Shown piece after piece: positions 1 through 8,580 of a DNA stretch of 64,000 nucleotides. Under the pieces are notes generated by a model. It searched no databases and was not told the DNA's origin. It saw only the letters and a program-made list of their open reading frames with translations. The position numbers were made by a program, and so were the translations under genes. The DNA is from UBA12481 sp942493265 (GTDB lineage Bacteria; Bacteroidota; Bacteroidia; Bacteroidales; UBA12481), in the NCBI GenBank assembly GCA_942493265.1, contig OW818688.1, forward strand, positions 4,216,001-4,280,000, written 5' to 3'. Position 1 is the stretch's first letter, and the number at the start of each line of letters is the position of its first letter.

Positions 1-852
1 TGCGACGGGCTCGGAGCCTGCATCGGACATTGTCCGGAAGGAGCCATTACCATTGAGGAGCGCGAGGCCGAGCCATACGATGAGATCAAGGTGATGCATC
101 AAATGATTGGCAAAGGGAAAAACACCATGATAGCCCATCTCGGTCATCTGAAGGAGCATGGAGAAAAAGAATTTCTGCGCCAGGGGGTAAAATTCATGCT
201 GGAAAATCAGGATAAGCTGGATTACAATGCGGATGATGTGCTGGAAGCCGTGCATAACCTGCCGATGGGAAAAGGAGCAAAAGCAAAAGAGGAGCATCAG
301 CACCATGATCACGGTAGTCATCACGAACAACATAAGCATCACGGTCATCACGCTCACAGTCATGCAGCTGAAGAGATCAGTGGCGGATGCGGATGTGCGG
401 GTTCAAAAACTCAGACCTTCGCACCCATCCCGGTTGAGCCATTCTCCGGCCGGCCGGTTGCCTCAGCACTTACCCACTGGCCTGTACAGATGCACCTGAT
501 CAATCCGCGCGCGGGTCATTTCCAGGGATCACACTTATTAATGGCTGCGGATTGCACGGCTTTCAGCCTGGGCAATTTCCATCCCGGATTCCTTCAGGGC
601 AAAACACTGGCAATAGCCTGTCCGAAACTCGATTCCAACCGCGAAGTTTATGTTGAAAAACTGAAGATCCTGATTGATGAGAGTGAGATCGATATGATGA
701 CCGTCATGATCATGGAAGTTCCCTGCTGCTCAGGTCTCCTTCAGATGGTTGAACTGGCCCTTTCGCAATGCGTGAGGCAGGTACCTGTTAAGCTTATCAT
801 TGTATCGGTGGACGGGCAGATCAAGCAGGAAAAATGGCATAAAATTGCCTGA
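1..852 (+). CDS. 4Fe-4S ferredoxin-type protein with His-rich insert (5' end missing)
   Basis: The reading frame is open from base 1, so the start lies outside the window. The first visible residues carry a 4Fe-4S motif (CDGLGACIGHCP), implying a ferredoxin-like electron carrier; an earlier cluster may precede the window. About residues 98-125 form a His-rich segment with 13 histidines, followed by CGCAG, which looks like a metal-binding insert. The C-terminal part has further cysteines (VPCCSG). It ends just before a hairpin shared with the convergent antiporter gene. The 4Fe-4S assignment is seen in sequence; the partner and physiological role are unknown. Confidence 0.75.
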   Translation, partial: CDGLGACIGHCPEGAITIEEREAEPYDEIKVMHQMIGKGKNTMIAHLGHLKEHGEKEFLRQGVKFMLENQDKLDYNADDVLEAVHNLPMGKGAKAKEEHQHHDHGSHHEQHKHHGHHAHSHAAEEISGGCGCAGSKTQTFAPIPVEPFSGRPVASALTHWPVQMHLINPRAGHFQGSHLLMAADCTAFSLGNFHPGFLQGKTLAIACPKLDSNREVYVEKLKILIDESEIDMMTVMIMEVPCCSGLLQMVELALSQCVRQVPVKLIIVSVDGQIKQEKWHKIA

Positions 853-867
853 CCGGATTACCGTGTA

Positions 868-890
868 AGGAAGGGCAATCGCTCTTCCTT
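868..890. terminator. Bidirectional intrinsic terminator-like hairpin
   Basis: AAGGAAGGGC and GCTCTTCCTT form a ten-pair stem (one G-T pair) around a short loop. It lies between two convergent genes and can serve both strands. There is no long T tract, so strength is uncertain. Confidence 0.55.
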
Positions 891-2355
891 ATGCGGTCAT
901 TTCGAAGCAGGCAAATACTTTATTCAAAGCCTCACGGGTTTCAGAAAGCACAAATAATTTATCATTGGCTTCCAGAATGGTGGCCCCATTTGGGGTAATA
1001 TACTTGCCATCGCGCTCAATCATAGAGATCAGGGTAGTTTTAGGCAATCCCAGTTGAACCACAGGCTTGCCAACAGCGCTGCACTCCTGAGGAATTACAA
1101 TCTCCGTGAGAAGAGACTTGATACTGTCAACCAGTTCAAGATCGGTGTGGGTGCGTTGCTTGGCCTTTTCAGGCAAGATCAGGTGCAGCCATTTTGCGAC
1201 CTGCGGTAAACTTGTTCCTTGAATAAGCACAGAAGTTACGGAGATAAAAAACACAACATTGAAAATCATCTGTGCCTTTTCGGCCCCGGCAATCAACGGA
1301 TAGGTAGCAAAAACGATCGGCACCGCTCCACGCAAACCCACCCAGGAGATAAACCACCGGCTGCGGTTCCTGACCTTAAAGGGAAGCAGGCTCAGAAAAA
1401 CGCTGGCTGGTCGTGCAATCAGAATAAGAAATACTGAGATTACCATGCCAATGCCAATAACAGGAAGGATCTGGCTTGGGAAAACAAGTAATCCCAGGGT
1501 TAAGAACAAGATTATCTGCATGAGCCAGGCAAAACTGTCGAAAGACTTGATTATTTTCTTTTTGTGAATCAGCTCCTGGTTCCCCAGATAAATGCCGCAC
1601 AAGTATACCGCAAGGAATCCATTCCCTCCAACGAAATCTGTGGCTGAAAAGCTGAAGAACATCATCGCGATAAACAAAACAACATACAGTCCTTCAAAAT
1701 CGAGCTTAATGCTATTTACGATCACCTTACCGATTTTCCCGAACAGCAGTCCGAGTACTCCCCCTAAAATGATTTGCTGAAAAAACAGCGGAATCGTACC
1801 CAGCAAACTGGCATCTTCATTAATCACCAATCCGGTAAACGCGATGGTCAGAATATAGGCCATGGCATCGTTACTGCCGCTTTCGAGCTCAAGAATGGGC
1901 CGCAAATTGCCCTTCAATGCCAGTTTTTTTGATCTCAGAATATTTAAAACTGCAGAAGAATCTGTTGCAGAGACTATTGAACCCAGCAATAATCCCTCAT
2001 ACAGGGTAAAATCCGTTATTGCCCAAACAAAGACTCCGACAATCCCGGCAGTGAGTAATACTCCGAGGGTTGAGAGGGTAATTCCCTGCCAGAGAACAGG
2101 TTTTATCGCATTCCAGTCGGTATCGAATCCCCCGGAAAAGAGAATAAAATTCAAAGCGATAATACCTATAAACTGGGCAGTCTCCGGGTTAGAAAAATTG
2201 ATTTTGCCGATACCTTCCGAGCCTGCCAGCATCCCGATAGCGAGGAACAGGATTAAAACCGGCACTCCGAATTTATAGGATGTTTTCCCGGCCAGCAGGG
2301 AAATGAACAGCAGGATAGAGCCAACCAATAAAATATTTTCCGTAGTCAGATTCAT
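889..2355 (-). CDS. Potassium/proton antiporter (CPA1, NhaP2/CvrA type)
   Basis: An integral membrane cation/proton antiporter of 488 residues with about 12 hydrophobic helices and a C-terminal TrkA-C-like regulatory domain (VVQLGLPKTTLISMIERDGKYITPNG), the arrangement of NhaP2/CvrA-type K+/H+ antiporters. The frame is open further upstream to 2487, but the preferred start at 2355 (MNLTTENILLVGSILLF) places the first residues directly before helix 1, whereas the longer form adds 44 residues that do not resemble the family. No Shine-Dalgarno sequence is evident, which is common in Bacteroidota. Transcribed divergently from the gene at 2529. Confidence 0.85.
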   Translation of the reverse strand: MNLTTENILLVGSILLFISLLAGKTSYKFGVPVLILFLAIGMLAGSEGIGKINFSNPETAQFIGIIALNFILFSGGFDTDWNAIKPVLWQGITLSTLGVLLTAGIVGVFVWAITDFTLYEGLLLGSIVSATDSSAVLNILRSKKLALKGNLRPILELESGSNDAMAYILTIAFTGLVINEDASLLGTIPLFFQQIILGGVLGLLFGKIGKVIVNSIKLDFEGLYVVLFIAMMFFSFSATDFVGGNGFLAVYLCGIYLGNQELIHKKKIIKSFDSFAWLMQIILFLTLGLLVFPSQILPVIGIGMVISVFLILIARPASVFLSLLPFKVRNRSRWFISWVGLRGAVPIVFATYPLIAGAEKAQMIFNVVFFISVTSVLIQGTSLPQVAKWLHLILPEKAKQRTHTDLELVDSIKSLLTEIVIPQECSAVGKPVVQLGLPKTTLISMIERDGKYITPNGATILEANDKLFVLSETREALNKVFACFEMTA

Positions 2356-2528
2356 TGAAATAAAATTCGGGTTCCTTTTTGGAAAAATACCAAACCCTGC
2401 TGAGACTTCCAAAATCCCGGCTCCAAAAAGGCTAAAGCATCGGCTAATCAGCCACAGGTTGCGGAGTTCAATCTGCTGCTTCATCAACTTTTCATTAACT
2501 TCGCTTGCTAAATCAAGCCCGGACCACG

Positions 2529-5405
2529 ATGCCTCCAGCTGCTATTTTGAGAAAAACCTTCTGTTGTCTGATTGCCATAATTTGCATTCATCTATTTTCG
2601 ATCCAAACCTTTGCGCAGGATTTTGGCGGATTTAAGCCGGGCATAAAATGGCAACAGTTCAACACTCCGGCTGTGCGGGTGATATTCCCGCAGGGGCTTG
2701 AACTCCAGGCGAGCCGGGTAGCCGGGAATATTCAGTATTTAAACGATAAAAACCGTAGCAGCATCGGACCCTTATCGAAAAAAATCGATCTGATCCTCAA
2801 CAATCAGGGAGTGCTTTCAAATGGGTACGTAACTTTAATGCCTTATCGTTCTGAGTTTTACACCACCCCTCCCCAGGATGGGTTTTCACTTGGCACGCTT
2901 TCATGGCTGGATATGCTTTCCGTTCACGAATACCGGCATGCCCTGCAATACATGAACCTTCGGCAGGGATACACCAAATACGCCTGGTGGTTATTCGGAG
3001 ATGCCGGCTGGGGAACCATGATCAACCTCACCACCCCAACCTGGTTTTTCGAGGGTGATGCAGTCGCCACTGAAACGGCACTATCGAATCAGGGCCGGGG
3101 GCGCATGCCTTCGTTTCTGCAGCCATATAAGAGTTTGCTGCTCACCGGAAGGAACTACACCTATATGAAGGCACGGAACGGGTCCTATCGGGATATGGTG
3201 CCTGACGCGTATGAACTGGGATACCTGCTGTGCAGTTATGGCAGGGAAAAATTCGGCAATGACTTATGGTCCAAGGTAATCACCCGTACAGCCTGGATGA
3301 ACGGAATCATTTATCCCTTTTCGGATGCGGTGATGGTGCTTACCGGGTTGAATACCCGGCAGTTTTACAAAAAGGCTCTTGCCGACTATACAGAGACCTG
3401 GTCAAATGACCTGAGGAATATTGAAACCACGCCATTTACCACGGTATCAGAACCCTCACGTACCGTTACGGATTACCGGTTTCCGGTATATCAACCCAAC
3501 GGGAACCTGCTGGTTTACAAGAAAAGCTACAAGGAAACCGGTGCGATTTACCAAATTGCCGGCGACGGATCGGAGCGGAGGATTTGCACAACCGGAATAT
3601 CCTCAGACCCCTATTTTACGGCCAATGGCAAACAGATCACCTGGACAGAGGTGACCTGGGATGAAAGATATTCTGCAAAGAATTATTCAGATGTAGTAAT
3701 CTACCAGACAGACCGGTCCAGGAAAATCTACCTTACCCGGAAACAGCGGTATTTCTCACCGTCATTTTCGCCTGACGGCACCCGGATAGCGGTGGTTGAA
3801 ATCGACTCAGCCGGAATTTCCAGAATAAAGATTCTGGACAGCCAGTCAGGAGTAGTCATGCACACCCTTCCCAACCCCGCTGAGCTGATCCACACCTATC
3901 CAAAATGGGATATTGACGGAAACAGTATAATCTGTTCAGCCAGAACACCGGAGGCCAATATGCTGATTATCAGCCAATCCATATCAACAGGCAAAATATC
4001 CGGATTAACTTCCGGATATAATCAGGTGATTGGCGAAGTTCTGGTAACTCCGGAATCCATCCTGTTTACCTCAGGATTCAGCGGGATCAACAATATTTTT
4101 TCATTGTCACGGGCTGACGGGTCTATCAGGCAGCTCACCGGATCAACATTCGGCGCGTATTATCCAGCCATCAGTCCCGACAATAAAGTGCTGGTTTATA
4201 CAGATTACCATTCCCGGGGATACAGTCTGGTATCTGCCTCCGTTGACTCCTTGCTCTGGAAACCGGTAAATCCTGAATCACAAAAAAGTGCAGATAAGTT
4301 CAACTTCAGCTACTTTCAGACTGAAGGCGGAAATATTTTCGATAAAATCCCGGACCTGAAACCTGAGGCTGGTCCTTATCGCCCGCTCGGACATCCGGCC
4401 AGCATTCACAGCTGGAGCCTTTCGCCCACGGTTTATTCCACCGGACTCAATATCACCTCCGACAACGTTCTGAACAATCTCCATTTTGAAGGCGGATTCC
4501 GGTATTATTATATCGAGGAGGCGCCGGGATATAATGCAAGCATTAAATATGGCGGGTTCTATCCGGTTCTGTCGGCAGGGATCTCCCGATATTACCGGCA
4601 TGCCGGAATATTGGAGGTTCTTACGGAAGGCATGTCCCGGGTAACACAATCCGTTGACAATCAGATTTCACTAAATCTGGAGGTTCCCTTGAACTTTACC
4701 AAAGGGGCATTCTACCGCCAGGCGAATATCGGTATCGGCTACAACTTTATATCCGTCAAGGACCTCTCCGAAGGATTTAACACACCGGGTGATCCCTTTA
4801 TAGTCAGCGCTCTGGAAGGAAATGCCAGTGTGACGATTAAAAAGAAAAGGGCATATCAGAATATCACCACACCGCTTGGACTGGGGTTGGAACTGACAGC
4901 CAATCATTCGATCGCCTTTACCCGGGGAATGCAGTATCAGGCGATTGCCGACTTTGCCATCCGCGGTCTGGCGCCCAATCATAATCTGGTATTGAGTGCA
5001 GGATGGAAATATGAGCCAGATCACAATGAGTACCGTTTTATGGATCTTTTCCTGTATCCAAGAGGTTACCAGACTCCGGCCTATGATTGGATGTTTACCC
5101 TGCAGAGCTCCTACCATTTGCCGCTGGCTTATCCGGATTTCGGATTTTTAGGCATTTTCTACTGTTCACGCATACGTGTATCGCTATATGCGGATTTCGG
5201 ATATGCTTCGGCACCAGGCAGTTTAAACTTGAATTCAAACGGAATACTGGGCTCCGCCGGGGCAGAACTGATTTTCGATACCCGCTGGTTAAATCTGGTG
5301 GATATCCCTATGGGAGTCAGGTTTTCTTTACTTTTAACCCCCGAGGCAAACGATCCGCCGGTAAAAATGAATTGGGAATTTGTTGTTCCGATAATAAGAT
5401 TGTGA
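2529..5405 (+). CDS. Secreted metallopeptidase-like / TolB propeller / outer-membrane protein
   Basis: A 958-residue exported protein. A hydrophobic signal peptide (residues about 8-29, ending FAQ) is followed by a domain with HEYRH at 133-137 and a downstream WFFEGDAVATE with Glu175, the HExxH...E layout of gluzincin-type zinc peptidases. The middle (about 330-590) contains repeated blade motifs such as FSPDGTRIAVVE and ISPDNKVLVYTD, typical of TolB/WD40-like propellers. The last 350 residues are rich in alternating aromatic strands and end in a hydrophobic strand (VVPIIRL), suggesting an outer-membrane barrel. An upstream TTG at 2505 would add eight residues before the signal peptide. Domain recognition is good; enzymatic activity is inferred. 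Confidence 0.7.
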   Translation: MPPAAILRKTFCCLIAIICIHLFSIQTFAQDFGGFKPGIKWQQFNTPAVRVIFPQGLELQASRVAGNIQYLNDKNRSSIGPLSKKIDLILNNQGVLSNGYVTLMPYRSEFYTTPPQDGFSLGTLSWLDMLSVHEYRHALQYMNLRQGYTKYAWWLFGDAGWGTMINLTTPTWFFEGDAVATETALSNQGRGRMPSFLQPYKSLLLTGRNYTYMKARNGSYRDMVPDAYELGYLLCSYGREKFGNDLWSKVITRTAWMNGIIYPFSDAVMVLTGLNTRQFYKKALADYTETWSNDLRNIETTPFTTVSEPSRTVTDYRFPVYQPNGNLLVYKKSYKETGAIYQIAGDGSERRICTTGISSDPYFTANGKQITWTEVTWDERYSAKNYSDVVIYQTDRSRKIYLTRKQRYFSPSFSPDGTRIAVVEIDSAGISRIKILDSQSGVVMHTLPNPAELIHTYPKWDIDGNSIICSARTPEANMLIISQSISTGKISGLTSGYNQVIGEVLVTPESILFTSGFSGINNIFSLSRADGSIRQLTGSTFGAYYPAISPDNKVLVYTDYHSRGYSLVSASVDSLLWKPVNPESQKSADKFNFSYFQTEGGNIFDKIPDLKPEAGPYRPLGHPASIHSWSLSPTVYSTGLNITSDNVLNNLHFEGGFRYYYIEEAPGYNASIKYGGFYPVLSAGISRYYRHAGILEVLTEGMSRVTQSVDNQISLNLEVPLNFTKGAFYRQANIGIGYNFISVKDLSEGFNTPGDPFIVSALEGNASVTIKKKRAYQNITTPLGLGLELTANHSIAFTRGMQYQAIADFAIRGLAPNHNLVLSAGWKYEPDHNEYRFMDLFLYPRGYQTPAYDWMFTLQSSYHLPLAYPDFGFLGIFYCSRIRVSLYADFGYASAPGSLNLNSNGILGSAGAELIFDTRWLNLVDIPMGVRFSLLLTPEANDPPVKMNWEFVVPIIRL

Positions 5406-5413
5406 GGAGAACT

Positions 5414-6202
5414 ATGAAAATATTTCAGGTAGATGCATTCAGTTCGAGACTATTCAGTGGCAATCCGGCTGCAGTGGTGCCTTTGGAAGAGTGGCTTGAT
5501 GATGAAACCATGCAGCGGATAGCCAAAGAGAACAACCTGGCTGAAACGGCATTTTTTGTTCCAACGGGTGAAGGGTTTCATATCCGCTGGTTTACCCCGT
5601 TGGTTGAGGTTGATCTATGTGGCCATGCAACTCTGGCAACCACACATGTATTATACCATCATCTGGGATTCGACGGCCCGGAATTGAAATTCTCATCGCG
5701 CAGCGGTCCCTTGCGGACTTTCCGCGAAGGCAAAAGATACGTTCTTGATTTTCCGGCTGATGATTATGATCCGGCCGAGATGCCCGATGGAATGCTTGAA
5801 GCGCTTGGCGGGCATGAGCCCATGTTCTGTTATCTGGGCAAAACGGACTACATGCTGATATATGAAAATCAGTCAGTTATTGAAAACATGAAGCCTGACT
5901 TTGTGAAGCTGGGGAAAGTTAAGGCCCGCGGGGTGATCGTCAGCGCCCCGGGAGACTGGGTTGATGTTGTATCCCGTTTTTTCGGTCCCCAGGTTGGCAT
6001 CAATGAAGACCCGGTAACGGGATCGGCGCATACCACCATGGTTCCTTACTGGAGCCGGCAATTAGCCAAAACTGAATTAACGGCCCGGCAATTATCGGAA
6101 CGCGGCGGAGATCTCTTTTGCCGTAACCGTGGCAGCAGGGTGGAGATCGGTGGTGAAGCCATCACTTTCCTGGAAGGTGAGATACTGAATATCAGCAAAT
6201 AA
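5414..6202 (+). CDS. PhzF-family isomerase/epimerase
   Basis: A 262-residue PhzF-like protein. It starts MKIFQVDAFSSRLFSGNPAAVV, the classic family N-terminus, with the conserved catalytic Glu in NNLAETAFF and the GHAT motif (LCGHATLAT). The second half has the matching DPVTGSAHT element. The frame is open upstream into the previous gene, but ATG at 5414 follows GAGGAGA at good spacing and matches family length (about 260-300). Family members isomerise small metabolites; the substrate here is unknown. It lies 8 bases after the previous gene and 8 bases before the MFS gene, so these may be co-transcribed. Confidence 0.88.
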   Translation: MKIFQVDAFSSRLFSGNPAAVVPLEEWLDDETMQRIAKENNLAETAFFVPTGEGFHIRWFTPLVEVDLCGHATLATTHVLYHHLGFDGPELKFSSRSGPLRTFREGKRYVLDFPADDYDPAEMPDGMLEALGGHEPMFCYLGKTDYMLIYENQSVIENMKPDFVKLGKVKARGVIVSAPGDWVDVVSRFFGPQVGINEDPVTGSAHTTMVPYWSRQLAKTELTARQLSERGGDLFCRNRGSRVEIGGEAITFLEGEILNISK

Positions 6203-6210
6203 GCAAATCA

Positions 6211-7368
6211 GTGAAGGTCAAGCTTTTCAAGGGCCCTGAAAAGGAGTTTCTACTGGGAATCAGTATCACACTGGCCCTCATGCAGTTGGGATTATTGCTG
6301 GTTATGCCTTTCCTGGCTGTTTTCGGGAAAGGATTGGAGGGAAATACTCCCGGTTTGGTAGGGTTTTCAATCGGAGTTTTCGGACTCACGCAGGCCTTTC
6401 TTCAGATTCCCTATGGTAACTGGAGTGATCGATACGGCCGAAAGAAAATGATTCTCATAGGGCTGTCGATCAATGCCATCGGTTTGATTCTGGGTTTTTT
6501 CGCACACGATATCTGGATGCTCATCCTGGCCAGGGCTGTACAGGGGGCCGGGGCCATTGGAACCGTCCTTTTTGCCTGGATCGGTGACCGGATAGAACCG
6601 GAACGCCGCAGCAGGGCAATGGCATACCCGGGCATCTTTGTGGGAATAGCCAGCATACTCTCGTTTATTGTGGGACCGGTATTGCACCGGTTCATGTCGG
6701 TGAATGATATATTTCTGGCCATATTCATTCTGGTTATCGGAGTGATCATTTATATCAGGATCACACTGCCCGCGCATATTCCGGCAAAACGAACCGGGAT
6801 CAAAAGAAAAGATATTTTAACCGTTTTCAGGCAACGTAAGGTTTGGGGATACCTGATAGCCGGAGTGATGATGAACTATGTACTGACCTCCTTTTTCTTC
6901 CTCATTCCCGTTCACCTCGAATTAATGGATAAAACCAATCTGAACTGGGTGATATTTGTTCCGACCACACTGACGGCACTGGCTTTTCTTAGAATAAGCA
7001 GTATCATGGCCGACAGGGGCAGGCTGACCACCGTGCTGGTATCGGGTTTTTCGCTGCTGCTGGCCAGCATGGCTGTTCTTCTTCTATTCAAGGTAACATT
7101 CATTTCCCTGATAATCAGCGCATTTTTCTTCATGGCAGGATTTATGTCACTGAACACCACCCTTCCCGCGGCGGTAACTTTACTCACCGGCAGCGAGATT
7201 CGCGGAACGGTAACGGGAGTTTACAGCACTTTCCAGAATATCGGATCATTCATCGGAAGCACTCTCACCGGAGTTCTGTTCGGTGTCGGGCATAAAATCC
7301 CCGTAATGGTTGAGGGAGGTTTGCTGGTGATGGTTATTGCGGTACTCGCCTCCACCAAAAGGAAATAA
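6211..7368 (+). CDS. MFS transporter (YajR-like)
   Basis: A 385-residue major facilitator superfamily protein with 12 predicted membrane helices. The signature between helices 2 and 3 is present (GNWSDRYGRKKMILIG), and helix 4 carries ARAVQGAGAIGTV, as in drug/sugar-efflux MFS proteins such as YajR. The C-terminal cytoplasmic domain of E. coli YajR is absent. The start codon is GTG, 8 bases after the PhzF-like gene. Substrate unknown; export of a small molecule is most likely from family membership. Confidence 0.85.
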   Translation: MKVKLFKGPEKEFLLGISITLALMQLGLLLVMPFLAVFGKGLEGNTPGLVGFSIGVFGLTQAFLQIPYGNWSDRYGRKKMILIGLSINAIGLILGFFAHDIWMLILARAVQGAGAIGTVLFAWIGDRIEPERRSRAMAYPGIFVGIASILSFIVGPVLHRFMSVNDIFLAIFILVIGVIIYIRITLPAHIPAKRTGIKRKDILTVFRQRKVWGYLIAGVMMNYVLTSFFFLIPVHLELMDKTNLNWVIFVPTTLTALAFLRISSIMADRGRLTTVLVSGFSLLLASMAVLLLFKVTFISLIISAFFFMAGFMSLNTTLPAAVTLLTGSEIRGTVTGVYSTFQNIGSFIGSTLTGVLFGVGHKIPVMVEGGLLVMVIAVLASTKRK

Positions 7369-7422
7369 TGTTTCAACAAACTGCGCGGCAATCTGTATAA
7401 GAGAAAAACTTAACCTGCTTCA

Positions 7423-8400
7423 ATGAGCCTTCATTCAATTTATCATCCGGAAATATTTCAGGGCAGCATCAGGCGGACCAACTATTTTGAAGGCTGGTAT
7501 TTCAAGCAGGTGGCCGCAGATTTCAGTGAGGTATTATCCATCATTCCGGGTATTTCGCTGGCAAAAAACCCGCATGCTTTTATTCAGGTTATCAATGGCA
7601 TGAGCGGTGCCACACATTATTTTGAATATCCCGTTTCAGAATTCCATGCCGATCGCCGGAAACTGATTATTCAGATCGGGGAAAGCACTTTTACCCCGGA
7701 GGGAATAAAACTCAACATTGACAAACAGGATTTATACCTTTCCGGTACACTTGAATTCAGTAACAGGGTCACCTGGCCCAGGCGCTTATGGGCACCCGGG
7801 ATCATGGGATGGTACAGCTTTGTTCCCCGCATGGAATGCTACCATGCGGTGGTCTCGCTCGATCATGGGGTGGCTGGAAAGCTGCTCTATCAGGATCACG
7901 AAATGAATTTTACCGATGGCAGGGGGTATATTGAAAAAGATTGGGGCACCTCTATGCCGGAGAGCTGGATATGGCTGCATACCAACACATTTGAAAGTAA
8001 GGGAACCTCGGTAATGCTTTCAATTGCCAAAATCCCCTGGGGGAAAAGCTTTTTTACAGGATTTATTGCATTCGTTTTGCATGAAGGAAAAATCTATCGG
8101 TTTGCCACCTATAACGGAAGCAGGATATTATCCTTTAACCTTCATAATCAGGATCTTCACGTTTCTTTAGGCAACAAGGATTTCACGCTCGAAATCACCG
8201 CCCGCCAAAAGACAGCCGGAAAATTAAAAGCGCCGGTAAAAGGGCTGATGGAAAGATACATCAAGGAGAGCATTGACTCAGATGTTGAAATCCGGCTCAG
8301 CAGCAAACCGGGATCCCTGATTTTCAGCGGTAAGGCTGGCAGATCGGGGATGGAGCTTGTGGGTATCCCGGAAAGTCTGATCCCGCAAACTGACATTTAA
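7423..8400 (+). CDS. Tocopherol cyclase family protein
   Basis: A 325-residue protein with recognisable tocopherol-cyclase-family motifs: an N-terminal FEGWYFK, a central IMGWYSFVPRMECYHAVVSLDH and YIEKDWGTSMPESWIWLHTN. Plant and cyanobacterial members form chromanol rings, but many heterotrophic bacteria carry homologues of unknown role, so tocopherol synthesis should not be assumed. No other tocopherol genes are nearby. No signal peptide is visible. The stop codon immediately precedes the trp promoter region. Confidence 0.82.
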   Translation: MSLHSIYHPEIFQGSIRRTNYFEGWYFKQVAADFSEVLSIIPGISLAKNPHAFIQVINGMSGATHYFEYPVSEFHADRRKLIIQIGESTFTPEGIKLNIDKQDLYLSGTLEFSNRVTWPRRLWAPGIMGWYSFVPRMECYHAVVSLDHGVAGKLLYQDHEMNFTDGRGYIEKDWGTSMPESWIWLHTNTFESKGTSVMLSIAKIPWGKSFFTGFIAFVLHEGKIYRFATYNGSRILSFNLHNQDLHVSLGNKDFTLEITARQKTAGKLKAPVKGLMERYIKESIDSDVEIRLSSKPGSLIFSGKAGRSGMELVGIPESLIPQTDI

Positions 8401-8401
8401 T

Positions 8402-8432
8402 TTGCATTTCTCAATTCTCTTGTTCAACTTTG
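8402..8432 (+). promoter_or_regulatory. Probable trp operon promoter
   Basis: TTG at 8402-8404 and CAACTTTG at 8425-8432 are 20 bases apart, matching the Bacteroidota -33 (TTG) and -7 (TAnnTTTG) arrangement except for the first base. The predicted start of transcription is close to 8440, the ATG of the leader peptide, so the leader RNA would have almost no 5' untranslated region. Confidence 0.6.
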
Positions 8433-8439
8433 CACCGCT

Positions 8440-8484
8440 ATGAAACAGAATTCGAACTTTAACAATTGGTGGCACGTAACCTGA
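8440..8484 (+). CDS. trpL: trp operon leader peptide
   Basis: A 14-codon open frame, MKQNSNFNNWWHVT, with two adjacent Trp codons at 8467-8472, located between the trp promoter and an intrinsic terminator and just upstream of trpE. This is the standard layout of ribosome-mediated attenuation: shortage of charged Trp-tRNA would stall the ribosome at the Trp codons. Recognition rests on the tandem TGG codons plus position. The peptide itself has no recognisable homology. Confidence 0.85.
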   Translation: MKQNSNFNNWWHVT

Positions 8485-8527
8485 TCCGGTTTCCGTGAGA
8501 AAACGTGTTGCCCTATACTCTATACAG

Positions 8528-8556
8528 GCCCGTCGTACTCACGACGGGCTTTTTTA
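8528..8556 (+). terminator. trp attenuator (intrinsic terminator)
   Basis: A perfect nine-pair stem (GCCCGTCGT / ACGACGGGC, loop ACTC) is followed by six T residues, 24 bases before trpE. A competing fold is visible: GCC (8510-8512) and TATA (8514-8517) can pair with TATA (8521-8524) and GGC (8527-8529), invading the terminator base. An earlier hairpin CACGT (8473-8477) with ACGTG (8503-8507) overlaps the Trp codons' downstream side and would block that competitor. The terminator is clear; the switching model is inferred. Confidence 0.85.
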
Positions 8557-8580
8557 TTTACCAGCGCTAAAAAAAACACA

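Noticed and set aside
4278..5117. Long minus-strand open frames inside the 2529-5405 gene
   Set aside because: They are antisense shadows of a well-supported exported protein, with no start context or recognisable domains.
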